Assembly: GCA_021399445.1 (NCBI GenBank)
Contig: JAJTUQ010000002.1
Span: 372,001 to 436,000 of the forward strand
Length of the DNA stretch: 64,000 nucleotides
Direction: 5' to 3'
From: Xylogone sp. PMI_703
Lineage: Eukaryota; Ascomycota; Leotiomycetes
Shown here: positions 1 to 11,200 of the stretch, piece by piece
Layout of the letters: each line of letters begins with the position of its first letter
How positions within the stretch are numbered: position 1 is the stretch's first letter
Position numbers and translations under genes: made by a program
The notes under the pieces: model-generated
What the model was told of the DNA's origin: nothing
The model's database searches: none
The model's input: the letters and a program-made list of their open reading frames with translations, nothing else

Positions 1-2
1 GA

Positions 3-2475
3 AACGGAAACGCCGTCATAGTGCCTCTCGATCAAACAGAAGAACCTAACATTAATGTTGGTTCTACTACACGAGAAGTAGTAGAGAAAATTGTTGTAGC
101 TCGGGACTCAGCTATGCTAGATGAAAATGGCCTGTCGAAGGAACCCCTGCGTGAGACAAAGGGACGTAAAATGAAAATAAAGGAGGTCAACGAAACTCAA
201 ATAAGTACGTAGACTACTCGTAACACCGAATTTGAGCTGACTAGCAATAGTAAAAGCAAAGCTATCCTCACCTTCTGGACCGAAGCTGACAAAGAGAAAA
301 TCATCGAAGGAGCCGACAATGACTCTGCATACTAGAGCAGCTACGGATGAGATATATGATCTGTTCAGTCAGCCACTCAAGAGAGCAGGAGAGGAAGAAG
401 ATGAAGAGGAGGAGGAAGATAGTGAAGAAGAAGATGATGATGGGGATATGACAGATGGTGATTATACCAGTGGAGGAGAGAGCACAGCAACTGGAAGACT
501 TATAACAACTAGCGAAGCAGGTGATGACGAAACCTCAGATGTAAGGAGTGTTAGTGAATGGTCTGAGTTCACTGCTAGAAAACATATTCCTGACCTAGAT
601 GATGGGGAGGATACACGTATCTCTCACATGACCGGAAACACAGGGGCTGAAGATGAGGCATCTGAGAAGGGTGAGACTGGAGGGTTGGCTCTGAAGAACG
701 ACAATGAAAATGAAAGTCGCCACGAAGGGGAAGACTCCGAAGTGGAAGAGTCACTGACACCAATTGAACCTCCTCCTGCTCAAAAGGAAGTATTTGTTCC
801 TATACCACCGGAAGATTATGTTCCACCAACAAGACCATACCGAGATGCTATTCAAATGTCACAAAATCGTCTTCCTTTCATGACGCCAATAGCAGAGAAG
901 ACAGAATCATCGCTTGGAGTTGGGACTTATCGAGGGGAAAAGCAAGATTTCGATGTTAAGACCCCCAGTAAAGTCAGTGGCGCTCTAAACCAGTCTCTCT
1001 CACATACACCAGAGAGAGGACTTGATGGCAGTCTATTCCAGGATCTGGAAGGTGGAGTTGATCCATCGGATAAAATTCCCCAGCCGCGCCTGAAGCTTAA
1101 TACAGCGACCTCAGCTGCTCCAAAGGCTCAAGTCAACGGAGGTGCGTTTGCTAAAGATATTTCACAAAAGCAACCTATAGTCAAGGATGCGCAGTGCAAC
1201 CCAGTGGATGATCTTATTCGCCATACCATTTTAGATAACCTTCAACCACCGTTAAGTACCTACGAGGGGTTCCATTCCCATAAGGATGAAACCAGGGGCC
1301 AAAGTACTGAGATTAGAAAATATACCAAAGCTGTGGCCAAGTTAGCCAAGAATGTTGCTGATAAAACTGCAACGAGTATTTCAACTCCACCGATTCTTCG
1401 TTTCCTAGGGACAGAAAGGGAATATGCTGTCAAACGAGAACTCGGAGCCGGTGCTTTTGCACCAGTCTATCTCGTTGAAAATGTGGCATATGAAGACAAA
1501 CAGAACGAAAGCCAAAATCAGCCTGCTGTAATGGGGAGAGGCAAGTTTGATCACCTCGATCGAAAGAAACTTGAAGCGCTTAAGATGGAAGATCCTCCAT
1601 CGGTCTGGGAATTCTATATCATGCGTCAGGCCAAGAGACGCCTCGGAATCTCGAGAGCAGCCGAAAGTATTATCAATGCTTATGAGATGCATTTGTACCA
1701 AGATGAATGCTATCTTATCGAAGAATACCGCGACCAAGGGACTCTTCTGGATATTATCAACATTGCACGGGCGGATTCAACAACTGCTGGTGGGGTTATG
1801 GATGAGAGCTTAGTTATATTTTTTACGATCGAGCTCTTTCGAACCATTGAAGCCCTACATGCGAAAGGATTACTGCATGGCGATCTGAAAGCTGATAATT
1901 GCTTGATACGCTTTGACACAATCGGAGATGAAGAAGTATGGTCCCCCAGGTATCGGCGAGACGGCACTGGGGGCTGGAACAAGAAAGGTGTAGCCCTTAT
2001 CGACTTTGGAAGAGGAATAGATATGAAAGTTTTCCGTCCAGATGTACAATTTATAGCCGACTGGAAGACGACACCACAAGACTGCGCAGAAATGAGAGAA
2101 TTGCGGCCCTGGACCTATCAAATCGATTACCACGGCTTAGCTGGAATCATCCACAGCATGCTATTTGGCAAATACATCGATACAGTAGCAGACAAGGGAA
2201 GCGGGATCGGAGCAGCAGCGAAGAAGAGTTGGAAAATAAAAGAGGCTCCAAAGCGCTACTGGCAAGTCGACATTTGGAACAGTGTGTTTGATCTATTGCT
2301 GAACCCCGGCATGCACATCGAAGGCGAGGAAGGAACCAAGCTGCCAATTTTGAGAGGAATGAAAGCTGTGAGGGAAAATATGGAGACATGGCTGGAGGCG
2401 AATTCTGAAAAGGGCGTTGGACTTCAGGCAGGTATAAGGAAACTGGAGCATGCGCTGCACAGCAGGCGGAAATAG
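3..2475 (+). CDS. BUB1: Spindle-checkpoint serine/threonine kinase BUB1 (5'-truncated by the window edge)
   Basis: Two exons are visible: 3..204 (open at the window edge) and 251..2475, joined by a 46-nt intron (205-250; GTACGT, CTGAC branch, AG). Splicing rebuilds an ATA codon and keeps frame. The visible 808 residues hold a motif typical of fungal Bub1 (TMTLHTRAATDEIYD) that leads into a very acidic tract. A C-terminal kinase domain follows: glycine-rich loop near 1438-1470, catalytic HGDLKADN at 1876-1899 and DFG at 2002-2010. Bub1 acts at kinetochores, phosphorylating H2A and recruiting checkpoint proteins. The Mad3/Bub1 N-terminal TPR region must lie upstream of the window. The separate ORF beginning with ATG at 319 is only the 3' exon and not a real start. 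Family assignment is strong from the kinase plus the conserved pre-acidic motif; the N-terminus cannot be judged. Confidence 0.9.
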
Positions 2476-2854
2476 GTTCTACGATGTACATGATATGACT
2501 GGATGATAAACTGGACTGGCGTTTGGGACATGCTAGGGGATGGGTGGCTAAGCTGTGGAGTTTTGGCGTCCCAGGTCAGGGCCTTGGAAGTTACATCTCC
2601 AGTGAGGCAGATGTTGGATCTATATATTTGCGTTTCATAATATCAATCAATTATTACACTTCAATTCTTGATCGTAATATTACTAGGTCAAATTGCTCCA
2701 TTCTATGGAGCTATGGAAGATGTTAAGGCCTCAGGCATTTAAGTAAGGCTGTAAGGTTTGCAGGAACATGGACATCACTGACATTAAAGGCTGAAAGCTC
2801 GCACGGCTCGGTGTATTTGACGCACTTCATGCCTAGGTATTGGCTAAGAGCATT
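2476..2854. other. BUB1-RED spacer
   Basis: This 379-bp stretch lies between the BUB1 stop and the start of the downstream RED-type gene on the same strand. It should hold the BUB1 3' UTR and the next promoter. I see no conserved ORF, RNA gene or repeat in it. Confidence 0.6.
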
Positions 2855-4482
2855 ATGAATAATTCGCAGTTCAGGAAGCTGATACTTGACACCCCATCAA
2901 GCCAGCCTATCACGGCAGAGGGTAAGGCTAGCTTTGTGGCTGCAGGGAGACATGATGGCGCAACGACAACTCTGGGATCCCGCATGCGCAGCTCTATACC
3001 GATGACACCGTAAGAATGCTTCTTTTAATGGTACCTTAAATGCTACTATTCTTGCTAATATGTTAAATTAGGCGCTCAGTTGCTGGTGGAGGTGGCACAG
3101 ATTTTGCTCGACAACTTGCTGAACGAGCTGCAGGATCACAATCACAGAAGAAATTTCGCTCTAGCGCAGCCCCGAAAGGGACGAAACTTCCCAGTGGCTA
3201 TGTTGACCGTACAAAGTTGCGCGTTTCTGAGGAGGAAGATGACAAGGCTGCCAGGATCAAGTCGTTAGAGGAAATGGTCAAACTGCAACAAATGGACCAA
3301 GCTACATTCGAGAAGCTTAGGGACGAGATCCTAGGTGGTGACGTCGAAAGTACGCATTTGGTGAAAGGACTTGATTATAAGCTTCTGGAAAGGGTACGAA
3401 GGGGAGAAGATGTTTTGAGCGAAAGGCCGGGCGATGTTGAGAGTGAGACTGTCACAGAAGACGTCGATGACGAGTTTGAAAGGCTGGAGCATGAGGAGAT
3501 TGTGCCTGTTGTGAAAGAAAAAGTGGAAAAAATAGGACAGATGGCGCCGCCATCATTAATACCGGGGAAGAAGCGCACAAGGGATCAAATATTAGCAGAG
3601 CTCAAGGCCTCCCGGCAAGCAGCAAAACAAGCAACCCAACCATCGTTGGGAACGAGGTTCAAGAAATTTGGAGAGTCACGGTCTTCATCAAGGATTGAGA
3701 TAGATAGTAACGGCCGAGAAGTACTGATCACGGTGGACGAAAATGGCCACGAAAAGAGGAAGGTCAGAAAAGCCCAAGTTCAACCAGAAGTGGAGAAGGG
3801 AAATGGGCTTTTAATGCCAGATAAAGAGGCAAAACCTCTTGGCATGGAAGTACCCGATAACCCAAAATCTCCAGAGGAGGACGAAGAAATAAATATCTTC
3901 GATGATGCAGGGGATGATTACGACCCATTAGCTGGCCTCGAAGAAGATGACTCAGAAGGAGAGCTATCAGGGATCGAAGACCAGAACACTGCATCGAAGC
4001 ACTTTGAAAAGGAAACAACTTCTATGGAACCTCCACCGAGACCGAAACCGCCAGCAGCGCAGAGGAATTACTTTGGTGAGTCGAAGAATGACTTTGAAGA
4101 AGATACGAAACCTAAAGCCCTGCTGGATCCCACAATTCTGGCTGCCTTGAAAAAGGCTTCTACTCTTGATCCATTTACCAAGGCTCCTGAGACAGAAGAA
4201 GAGGCTGCTAAAGAGGCAAAGCGTAGGAAAATGCTTCAGCAAGACGACCGAGATGCCCAGGATATGGATATGGGTTTCGGAAGTAGTAGATTCGAAGATG
4301 AGGAAGATTTTGAAGATAAAAAGATCAAGCTGTCTCATTGGGGTGGTAATGATGATGCTGATAATGGAAGAGGGGATGGGAAGGGCAAGAGGAAAAGAGG
4401 GCCTAAAAAGAGAAAAGGCAATGTGAACAGTGCTGCCGATGTCCTAAAGGTTTTAGAGAGACGTAAAGCCGCAGAGTCATAG
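2855..4482 (+). CDS. RED/IK-like splicing factor (RED N-terminal domain protein)
   Basis: Two exons, 2855..3009 and 3072..4482, give 521 aa. The 62-nt intron (3010-3071) has GTAAGA and TTAG ends and splits a proline codon. The N-terminus reads MNNSQFRKLILDTPSS, then a short GSRMRSSIPMTPRSVAGGG segment and a DFARQLAERA stretch. The downstream block THLVKGLDYKLLERVRR is the hallmark of the RED (IK cytokine) N-terminal domain. The rest is highly charged, with several acidic blocks and a basic C-terminal tail, as in the family. RED proteins join the spliceosome at the B/Bact stage with SMU1. The ATG at 3217 inside exon 2 is not the start: the first exon supplies conserved N-terminal residues. Family confidence is high; the exact role in this fungus is inferred. 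Confidence 0.85.
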
Positions 4483-4793
4483 CTCTCATCCTAATTAGCC
4501 TTGTAAACAATTTCTAGCTTATAATGATAATATGGGCTTCCCGTTATAATAGTTGTAGAATGCAGTGGCTATAATAACAATTATAGTTACATTGTCATGT
4601 TGTTGAGTGATAATAGAAAAATAGCACTGTAATGGATCTATTGCTTATTATGCACCTAATCTGCACACTTCGCTTACTGTTACAGACTTCCATCCCACCT
4701 TCAAATTTGTGAAGTATGAGTCTCATCTGCCTTATGAAGTGCCTTCCTCGATAGCATATATTGAGATCTCATTTTTACAATTTTGGAAGGATA
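4483..4793. other. AT-rich spacer before the nucleoside hydrolase
   Basis: A 311-bp AT-rich stretch between two same-strand genes. No ORF with homology, RNA gene or repeat is visible. Confidence 0.6.
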
Positions 4794-6070
4794 ATGGCGG
4801 AACCAAGTGTTCAAAGGGTTCCTGTATGGCTAGACTGCGATCCCGGTAATTCTTTTTTTTATTTTATAAATCTTTTACTCCGAGCAAATTGACTAAAGGT
4901 ATTAACAGGGCATGATGTGAGTTAAATAAACGATTTTGTTAGGCTTAAAATCATATATATTAGTCTGACAATACATAGGACGCATTTGCAATGCTCTTTG
5001 CGGCTTATCATCCAAATATAAAGCTTTTAGGAATAAGCACTGTCCATGGGAACTCATCTGTTGCCCATACAACGTCCAATGCTCTTTCAGTACTCACTGC
5101 CATGGGACAGACGTCTATTCCCGTCTTCCCAGGCTCAAAAGAGGGCTTGGTACGACCCGCTGTTCACGCTCCTGCCATCCATGGGGAATCAGGACTTGAT
5201 GGAAGCCCATTACTTCCCCCTCCGGCAGTTGGTCCAGCGGAGGGTGTATCTTATGTTGATGCTATCACCTCTGCATTGCTAGCAACACCACCCAGCACTG
5301 CTTGGCTGATTGCAACGGGCGCACTGACAAACGTAGCACGCGTCTTCCAAGCTTATCCCGAGTTGGCCTTTCATATCAAGGGATTGTCTATCATGGGTGG
5401 TGCTATTGGGGACGGATTCACTTCTGCAAAGATGGGCAAGGTAGACGATGAGCTGAGAATAGGGAACTGGAGCCCTTGGGCGGAGTTCAACATTTTAGTT
5501 GACCCAGAGGCAGCAGCCTATTTATTCAAGCACCCAGAACTGAAGCGCAAGACAGTGATGATCCCATTAGATGTCACACACCAGGTGCTTGCAACTAAAG
5601 AGGTTCAGGAGCTCCTGCTCTTTGGTAAACAGGGGAAAGCCGTAAGTCGATCAATTGTGCCTGGAAGAGAGGGTAAAAGTATTTTGAGACTTATCCTATT
5701 TGACCTATTGACCTTCTTTGCGAAAACCTATGCCGATGTTTTTGGCATCGTCGAAGGCCCCCCATTACATGACCCACTGGCTGTAGCAGTGATTCTTGAT
5801 GGAATACAGGGGGCCGAAATTCCATTTTACGACATTGTGGATGACAGCGAGAGAAGAACTGAGCGATATGAGGTTGAGGTCATCACAGCAGGCACCCTTG
5901 AGGAGGCCCAATTAGGATCGCAGCTTGGACGGACAATCGTGAAATTGCTCCCAGAGGGACAAGAAGGAGTAAAAATACCCCGAGGATTAGATGTTAAAAG
6001 ATTTTGGACGGTTCTAGAGGAGTGTGTTGAGAGTGCCGACGAAGTGAATCTAGCAAAGGGTATCTTATGA
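4794..6070 (+). CDS. Inosine-uridine-preferring nucleoside hydrolase
   Basis: Three exons, 4794..4845, 4909..4916 and 4979..6070, encode 383 aa. The middle exon is only 8 nt and sits between introns of 63 and 62 nt. Splicing builds the N-terminal calcium/ribose-binding motif DCDPGHDD (residues 14-21), followed by AFAMLFAAYHP and the family block GISTVHGN. Later blocks include a GGAIG strand and EFNILVDPEAA; GPPLHDPLAVA near residue 276 carries the usual catalytic histidine. These enzymes hydrolyse the N-glycosidic bond of ribonucleosides for base salvage (yeast Urh1 is related). Substrate preference cannot be read from sequence. Without the two small exons, the ORF that begins at 4991 lacks its metal-binding aspartates and would look inactive. 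Confidence 0.88.
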
Positions 6071-6271
6071 TCTGCTCTGAGGTATAGCTTAGAGAACAGG
6101 TGGAAATAACTGTGTAATTGGAGTTCGTTCATGCGTAATAACCATTGGTATGCGGCGTTTCCTGCTAGTTGCCATAGTCCTATGCAGCAAGTAATAGCGG
6201 TAACACCAATCAACAACATGAATATGGCTTTCCATCCATACATCAGTTCAAATGCAGGTTTGGACCATCGT

Positions 6272-6880
6272 TTATGGTTCTATCTCCTCTTCTCTCGGTT
6301 TGGGTTCGCCTTCAGCATCAAATCCTAATGCATCCAATTCCCGAATCAACTCATTGATCTTAATCACCTTTGCGAACTGCTCAGGTAATAGGGCCGCACC
6401 ACCCTCCTTCTTTTCCTTCAGTTCTTTTGCTTGTTTCAGCTTCTTTTTCAGATTCCTCACTTTCTTTTCTCGTTCGGCTTCTGGGTCAACGGCTTGTTCA
6501 GGTTGCTCAGTATTGTTCCTCCAGTTTGCCTTATCTATCTTCTCACTAGATGTTTTCTCATCTTGGGCCTGGCTATTCTCTTCCGCAGCCTTTGCTCTTT
6601 TTCTTGCCTCTCGCCTCTTGGCATTCTTATTATTTGCGGTATTTTCTTCTTTCTCTTTCAGTCCTTCTGCACCTGGAACACCAGGGCTTCCTCGATTTCT
6701 CCAAGCATCAGCAGTGCGGTTTTTGTATACCTCAATATCTTCGGGTGGCTTATAGCCTGGTCGAATCTTGATTTCTTTACGTGTGGAACCATCAGCACGA
6801 ACGGAAGCTGGTATATGTCGTTCACCAGACGCAGCGTCTGTTATTATTCCTGATGTGGAAGGCGTTGGTACGGAAGGCAT
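6272..6880 (-). CDS. Partner of Y14 and Mago (PYM/WIBG-like)
   Basis: A single exon of 202 aa. The ATG at 6880 is chosen over the upstream in-frame ATG at 6931, because residues starting MPSVPTPS lead straight into the conserved domain while the upstream extension is hydrophobic and unlike the family. The N-terminal motif, SGERHIPAS, ADGSTRKEIKIRPGY and EDIEVYKNR, matches the Mago-binding domain of PYM/WIBG. The remainder is a lysine/glutamate-rich coiled-coil-like region ending with a short acidic tail. PYM binds Mago-Y14 and helps recycle exon-junction complexes from mRNA in the cytoplasm. The gene is convergent with the nucleoside hydrolase (201 bp apart) and divergent from QCR9. Confidence 0.85.
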   Translation of the reverse strand: MPSVPTPSTSGIITDAASGERHIPASVRADGSTRKEIKIRPGYKPPEDIEVYKNRTADAWRNRGSPGVPGAEGLKEKEENTANNKNAKRREARKRAKAAEENSQAQDEKTSSEKIDKANWRNNTEQPEQAVDPEAEREKKVRNLKKKLKQAKELKEKKEGGAALLPEQFAKVIKINELIRELDALGFDAEGEPKPREEEIEP

Positions 6881-7204
6881 GATGATGAACGTAGAAATTC
6901 TTGAATAGTAGAGTAGACAATAATAAAACAATATTATTGAGATTGTTAGAACAATATACTCTATAATGGAATCTTGCGAGATATTCCAGTGACTAAGGAA
7001 TTATTAGTGATGTGTGCATGGCTGCAACTCTCGAAAGTCAACATCGAAATTAGCAAGGGAGCGGGCCAGCCAATCATCGACTCGCTAAGCATGATCGGAA
7101 GTTCAAATGTTCGCAAACTTAACCCGACCAAACCTTAACAGTACTACAACAATACTCAAGATCCCTTCGTCCTCAATCGACACCACCCACATTTCCCTGT
7201 CGCG
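6881..7204. promoter_or_regulatory. Shared divergent promoter region of PYM and QCR9
   Basis: 324 bp separate two divergently transcribed starts, so both promoters must lie here (inference from position). No TATA box or named motif is certain. No ORF or RNA gene is seen. Confidence 0.45.
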
Positions 7205-7659
7205 ATGGTGCGTGATCTTCTCACATTTCGTCAAAGTATATTTTTTGGAGATATCCTAACTCAATTGCAGGCTACCGCTCCTCGTCCCATTTACAAGTAC
7301 GTCACCCGTTCTGTTCCGCTACATATTTTCACAGCGGATGCCGTTTATTACGATAATTGATCGATAAACTAATTGCCCCTCTTACTCAAGTACTCTGATC
7401 CGAAGGAATTTCGTCTTTCTGGGTGTCATATTTGTTGGTGCCTTCGGATTTGAGATGTGAGTTCTGATAATAAAGGTTGTGGGCAGTTTGTTGATTAGGC
7501 AATAGAGCATTCGATACCATCTCCGATAGAGTATGGAATAATATCAACAAGGGAGTACGTTCAATTGGGCAATCAAAAATGTAATGGATGTACTAACATT
7601 CCCAATAGCGACAATGGAAAGACATCCGGTCTAAATACTTGCAAAACGATGAAGAATAG
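7205..7659 (+). CDS. QCR9: Cytochrome bc1 complex subunit 9 (Qcr9)
   Basis: Five exons, 7205..7207, 7271..7296, 7391..7456, 7506..7554 and 7609..7659, yield 64 aa. All four introns (63, 94, 49 and 54 nt) have GT/AG ends and keep frame. The coding part of exon 1 is the ATG alone. The protein reads MATAPRPIYNTLIRRN, a membrane segment FVFLGVIFVGAFGFE, then AFDTISDRVWNNINKGRQW and KDIRSKYLQNDEE. This matches the Qcr9/UCR_UQCRX family in length (yeast 66 aa) and order: short matrix N-terminus, one transmembrane helix, NKG.QWKDI tail. Qcr9 is a small inner-membrane subunit of respiratory complex III. No single reading frame covers it, so ORF-based calling misses it entirely. Confidence 0.92.
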
Positions 7660-8197
7660 ATAAATAGTCTTACTGCGCAATATACCGACAGTTATAGCAG
7701 ATTAAGATCAGTGTTGCAGGGTTAAAGCGTGAATCCAAAGTGTATAAGGCCAATTGTATATAAATAACTAGACTACTATACCAAAACATGATATGACTTT
7801 TATGCACGTGATCTGATCTTAATCTGGAGGTTACAGGTTATGCATTTAAGAGTTTTAAGCTAATTATTTGGGATTGGAACATTATTAGAGGGTCTTTGCG
7901 GTGCCTTGATGCTGTGGTTGTTGCGTCGAGAGTTTCGCCACATCCCATAACTTGAGCACATATTTGTAGCATTTCTGTACCACAGGTATTCTGCACCACA
8001 AGTGATTCATCACCTCATATTGCCAGTAGCTACGGCCCATTACGCCATTACCAATCGAGATTGTTTTGGAGCCTTAAGGTTCTCTATCTGCATTAACGAG
8101 GCTTATCCTTCCACGCCGATAAGCGTGAACTTCCCTAGCTATTTCGTTTAGGTTGCTATCGACCCCTCTTCAATCAGCACATCTCCGAACACTTTCG
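7660..8197. other. QCR9-UBR1 spacer
   Basis: A 538-bp AT-rich stretch with the QCR9 3' UTR and UBR1 promoter. It holds one CACGTGAT element (7805-7812), which fits the Cbf1-type RTCACRTG consensus on the minus strand. No other gene, RNA or repeat is visible. Confidence 0.5.
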
Positions 8198-8212
8198 ATG
8201 AGTTTCCTGTAA
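8198..8212 (+). promoter_or_regulatory. Minimal uORF whose stop overlaps the UBR1 start codon
   Basis: Reading ATG AGT TTC CTG TAA gives a four-codon upstream ORF. Its last base is the A of the UBR1 ATG (a TAATG overlap). The upstream ATG has a pyrimidine at -3 (weak context), while the UBR1 ATG has G at -3 and G at +4 (good context). Leaky scanning or termination-reinitiation would both be possible. Whether the transcript includes it is not known from sequence. Confidence 0.55.
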
Positions 8213-11200
8213 TGGTCGAATCTGCAATAACAACTCAGGAGCGGCAGCTCTGCGAGTTCCTAAAAACCTTACCTCGCGTTCACAGGAACCGGTACGACCA
8301 ACATGCTGAGCGGGAGCTCCTTTATAGCCTCTTTTGGTCACTTGCGGGTGGACAGGATGAACACATGCGATTACTCTTCCCTGAAGGCAAGCGCCCTTCA
8401 AGAAATGGGCCCTGGAAGTTGAGGCAAGCGCAGGGAGGAGCTGATGGGGACGAGTTTACGGAGGCGGCTCGGGGAAAAGCTTGTGGGCACATTTTCAAAG
8501 GAGGGGAGGCGACATACAGGTGCAAGACATGTAGCGCGGATGATACCTGCGTTCTCTGCAGTCGGTGCTATGATTCCTCGGATCATACGGGACATATGGT
8601 GTATGTCAGTGTCTCTCTAGGAAATAGTGGATGCTGTGATTGTGGCGATCCCGAAGCATGGCGATTACCCGTCCATTGTACGATACACACGGCTCACGAT
8701 GATCGGAAGGAGGACAAAGGGAAAGGGAAGGAAGCGGCGGGATTACCACGAGGCCTCGTAGAGAGCATACGAATGACAATAGGGAGAGCTTTTGACTACA
8801 TTTGCGACGTTATATCATGTTCCCCAGAGCAACTGAGATTACCAAAGTCTGTCGAGACGATTAAAATGGATGAGCGAATGTCTCGACTATCCTCTCTGTA
8901 CTATGATGGTGATATTGTTGAGGAACCTACTGAGTATGCGCTTTTACTATGGAACGACGAAAAACATACTGTGAACGAAGTTCGGGATCAAGTCGCTCGG
9001 GCTTGTAAAGTCACGATGGCAGAGGGTCTTAGAAGGGCGCACGAGACGGATGATGTTGGCCGAAGCATAGTGAAATATTCAACAGACATCGAAGATCTCC
9101 TGCGAGTTTTAAAGATTATTGAACAGATTAAAGTTACTGTTACCATAAGATCCGCAAGAGATACGTTTAGGGAGCAGATGTGTGGGACCATCATTGAATG
9201 GCTGAGCGATATTGCTGGATGCAGTGTTGGGAACGATCATAGTATCCTACGGCAGATAGTTTGTGAGGAGATGTTGAAACCTTGGCGTACAGGCAGTGCA
9301 GCTAGTAATGCTGATGTCGGTATGAAAGGGATTGACGATCATGAAAAAGAGGAACATATTGATTATAGACGAGAGTTAATGAACCGACAGGCGGAAATTT
9401 TACGGGCTGCTACAATAGCAGCTGCAGCTGCAGAGCAGGCTTCGGATGATGATAGCGATAACGAGACTTTTCAGGACCCGGATGATGAACTAGATGTTGA
9501 CAGTGATGGAGAAGGTGGTCCCACTATCTTCGACGTTATTATGGCTGAAGTTCCACATCCTGAAACTGATACTGACGGGGATGTCAATATGTCCGGCAAC
9601 GATGATGCTGATGAGGCCCTTGAAGTACAAGAAGCTACATTAGCTGGATATCCTCCTCCACCCCCTCCGCCTCCTGCGCCAACTAGGCCTATTCGAGATC
9701 GAGATCTTACACCTTCGGACTCTGATACCGCTGAGCCTCTTATCCCTCCCAGTGTATATGCAAAAGCTAGTCTGAATATTCCTAAAACCCCAAGAAATCC
9801 AGTCAAAAGTAAGGATCCACCGAAGCCGGCTAGATACTGGTTGGAAACTCCACATGATTTCAATAATAGAAATTCATATCCACCATATGAAGATCTATGG
9901 CAACGTGTACGACTAGATTGGATGATCCTTTTTGACCTCAGGATGTGGAAGAAGGTTCGAGTTGATCTTCGAGATCTCTATATCTCCACCGTCGTTACAA
10001 TTCCTGAATTTAAGAGGATACTAGGCCTCCGCTTTTCTGCATTATACACGACTCTAGCGCAGCTCTATTTAATAGCTGACAGAGAACCGGACCATTCTAT
10101 TATTAATATATCGCTTCAAATGCTCACTACGCCTTCAATAACAGCTGAGATTGTTGAACGAGGGAATTTTTTGACCAACTTGATGGCTATATTATATACA
10201 TTTTTGACTACCCGTCAAGTAGGGCATCCACATGAAATGTTTCCAAATGCTACTCTCGCCTTTGATTCTGGCTCTGTCACTAATAGAAGAATGTATCATT
10301 TTTTCATGGACCTGCGATATCTTTTCAGTTCTCCTCACGTTCAGGAAAAGCTGCGGACAGAGGACCGATATATCATGCAGTTTTTAGACCTTGTCAAGCT
10401 TCATCAGGGAATATGTCCTAATGTGAGGGCTGTGGGGGAGCACGTAGAATATGAGACTGATGCCTGGATTAGCGCATCACTTATCACCAGGGAGATAAAT
10501 CGACTGTGTCGACAATTCTCAGAGTCTTATAAATGGAAAAGAGGCGAAAACCCCACGTATGTCGAAAGAGCAATCCGACTGGCTGCTAAGACGGTGATCT
10601 TACATTCTCTTGGTACGGAGAGAAAGCGATTTATACAAGCCGAAATCAAGGACGAGATTAAATTTAAGAGGATAGGTGATTACGAATTTGAAACGGAGCG
10701 TTCCAAGTCGGAACATTATATTGTCAAGTTCGTCGTCGAAGAACAAGCAATTAGTTTTCACCATGCATTACATTATACCTTATCATGGCTTATCGAGTGT
10801 GGAAAGAGCATGTCTTCCGAGAAACTTCGGCAGCTGCTGTCCTTTACAACGGTGGAATTGCTTCAAAGTCCTAAGGCCATGGGCCAGCGAACAATGCCTT
10901 CACATGAATATACCCCAGAAGATCACCTGATGGCCGCTTTTGACTATCCGTTGCGTGTATGTGCCTGGTTAGCACAGATGAAAGCAGGCATGTGGGTCCG
11001 AAATGGCATGAGTCTCCGTCACCAGCAAGGCACTTATCGTGGTGTCAGTCAGAGAGATGTGTCCCATCATCGAGATATCTTCCTTCTTCAGACCGCTATG
11101 GTTGTTTGCCCCCCAAGTCGCGTGCTTGCTTCTATTATTGATCGTTATGGCATGGAGTTTTGGATGAAGGGTCTTTATACTCCCAAGGCCGCTTCTGTTG

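Noticed and set aside
1405..1737. Minus-strand ORF within BUB1
   Set aside because: It lies antisense to the kinase exon and has no family features; a shadow frame.
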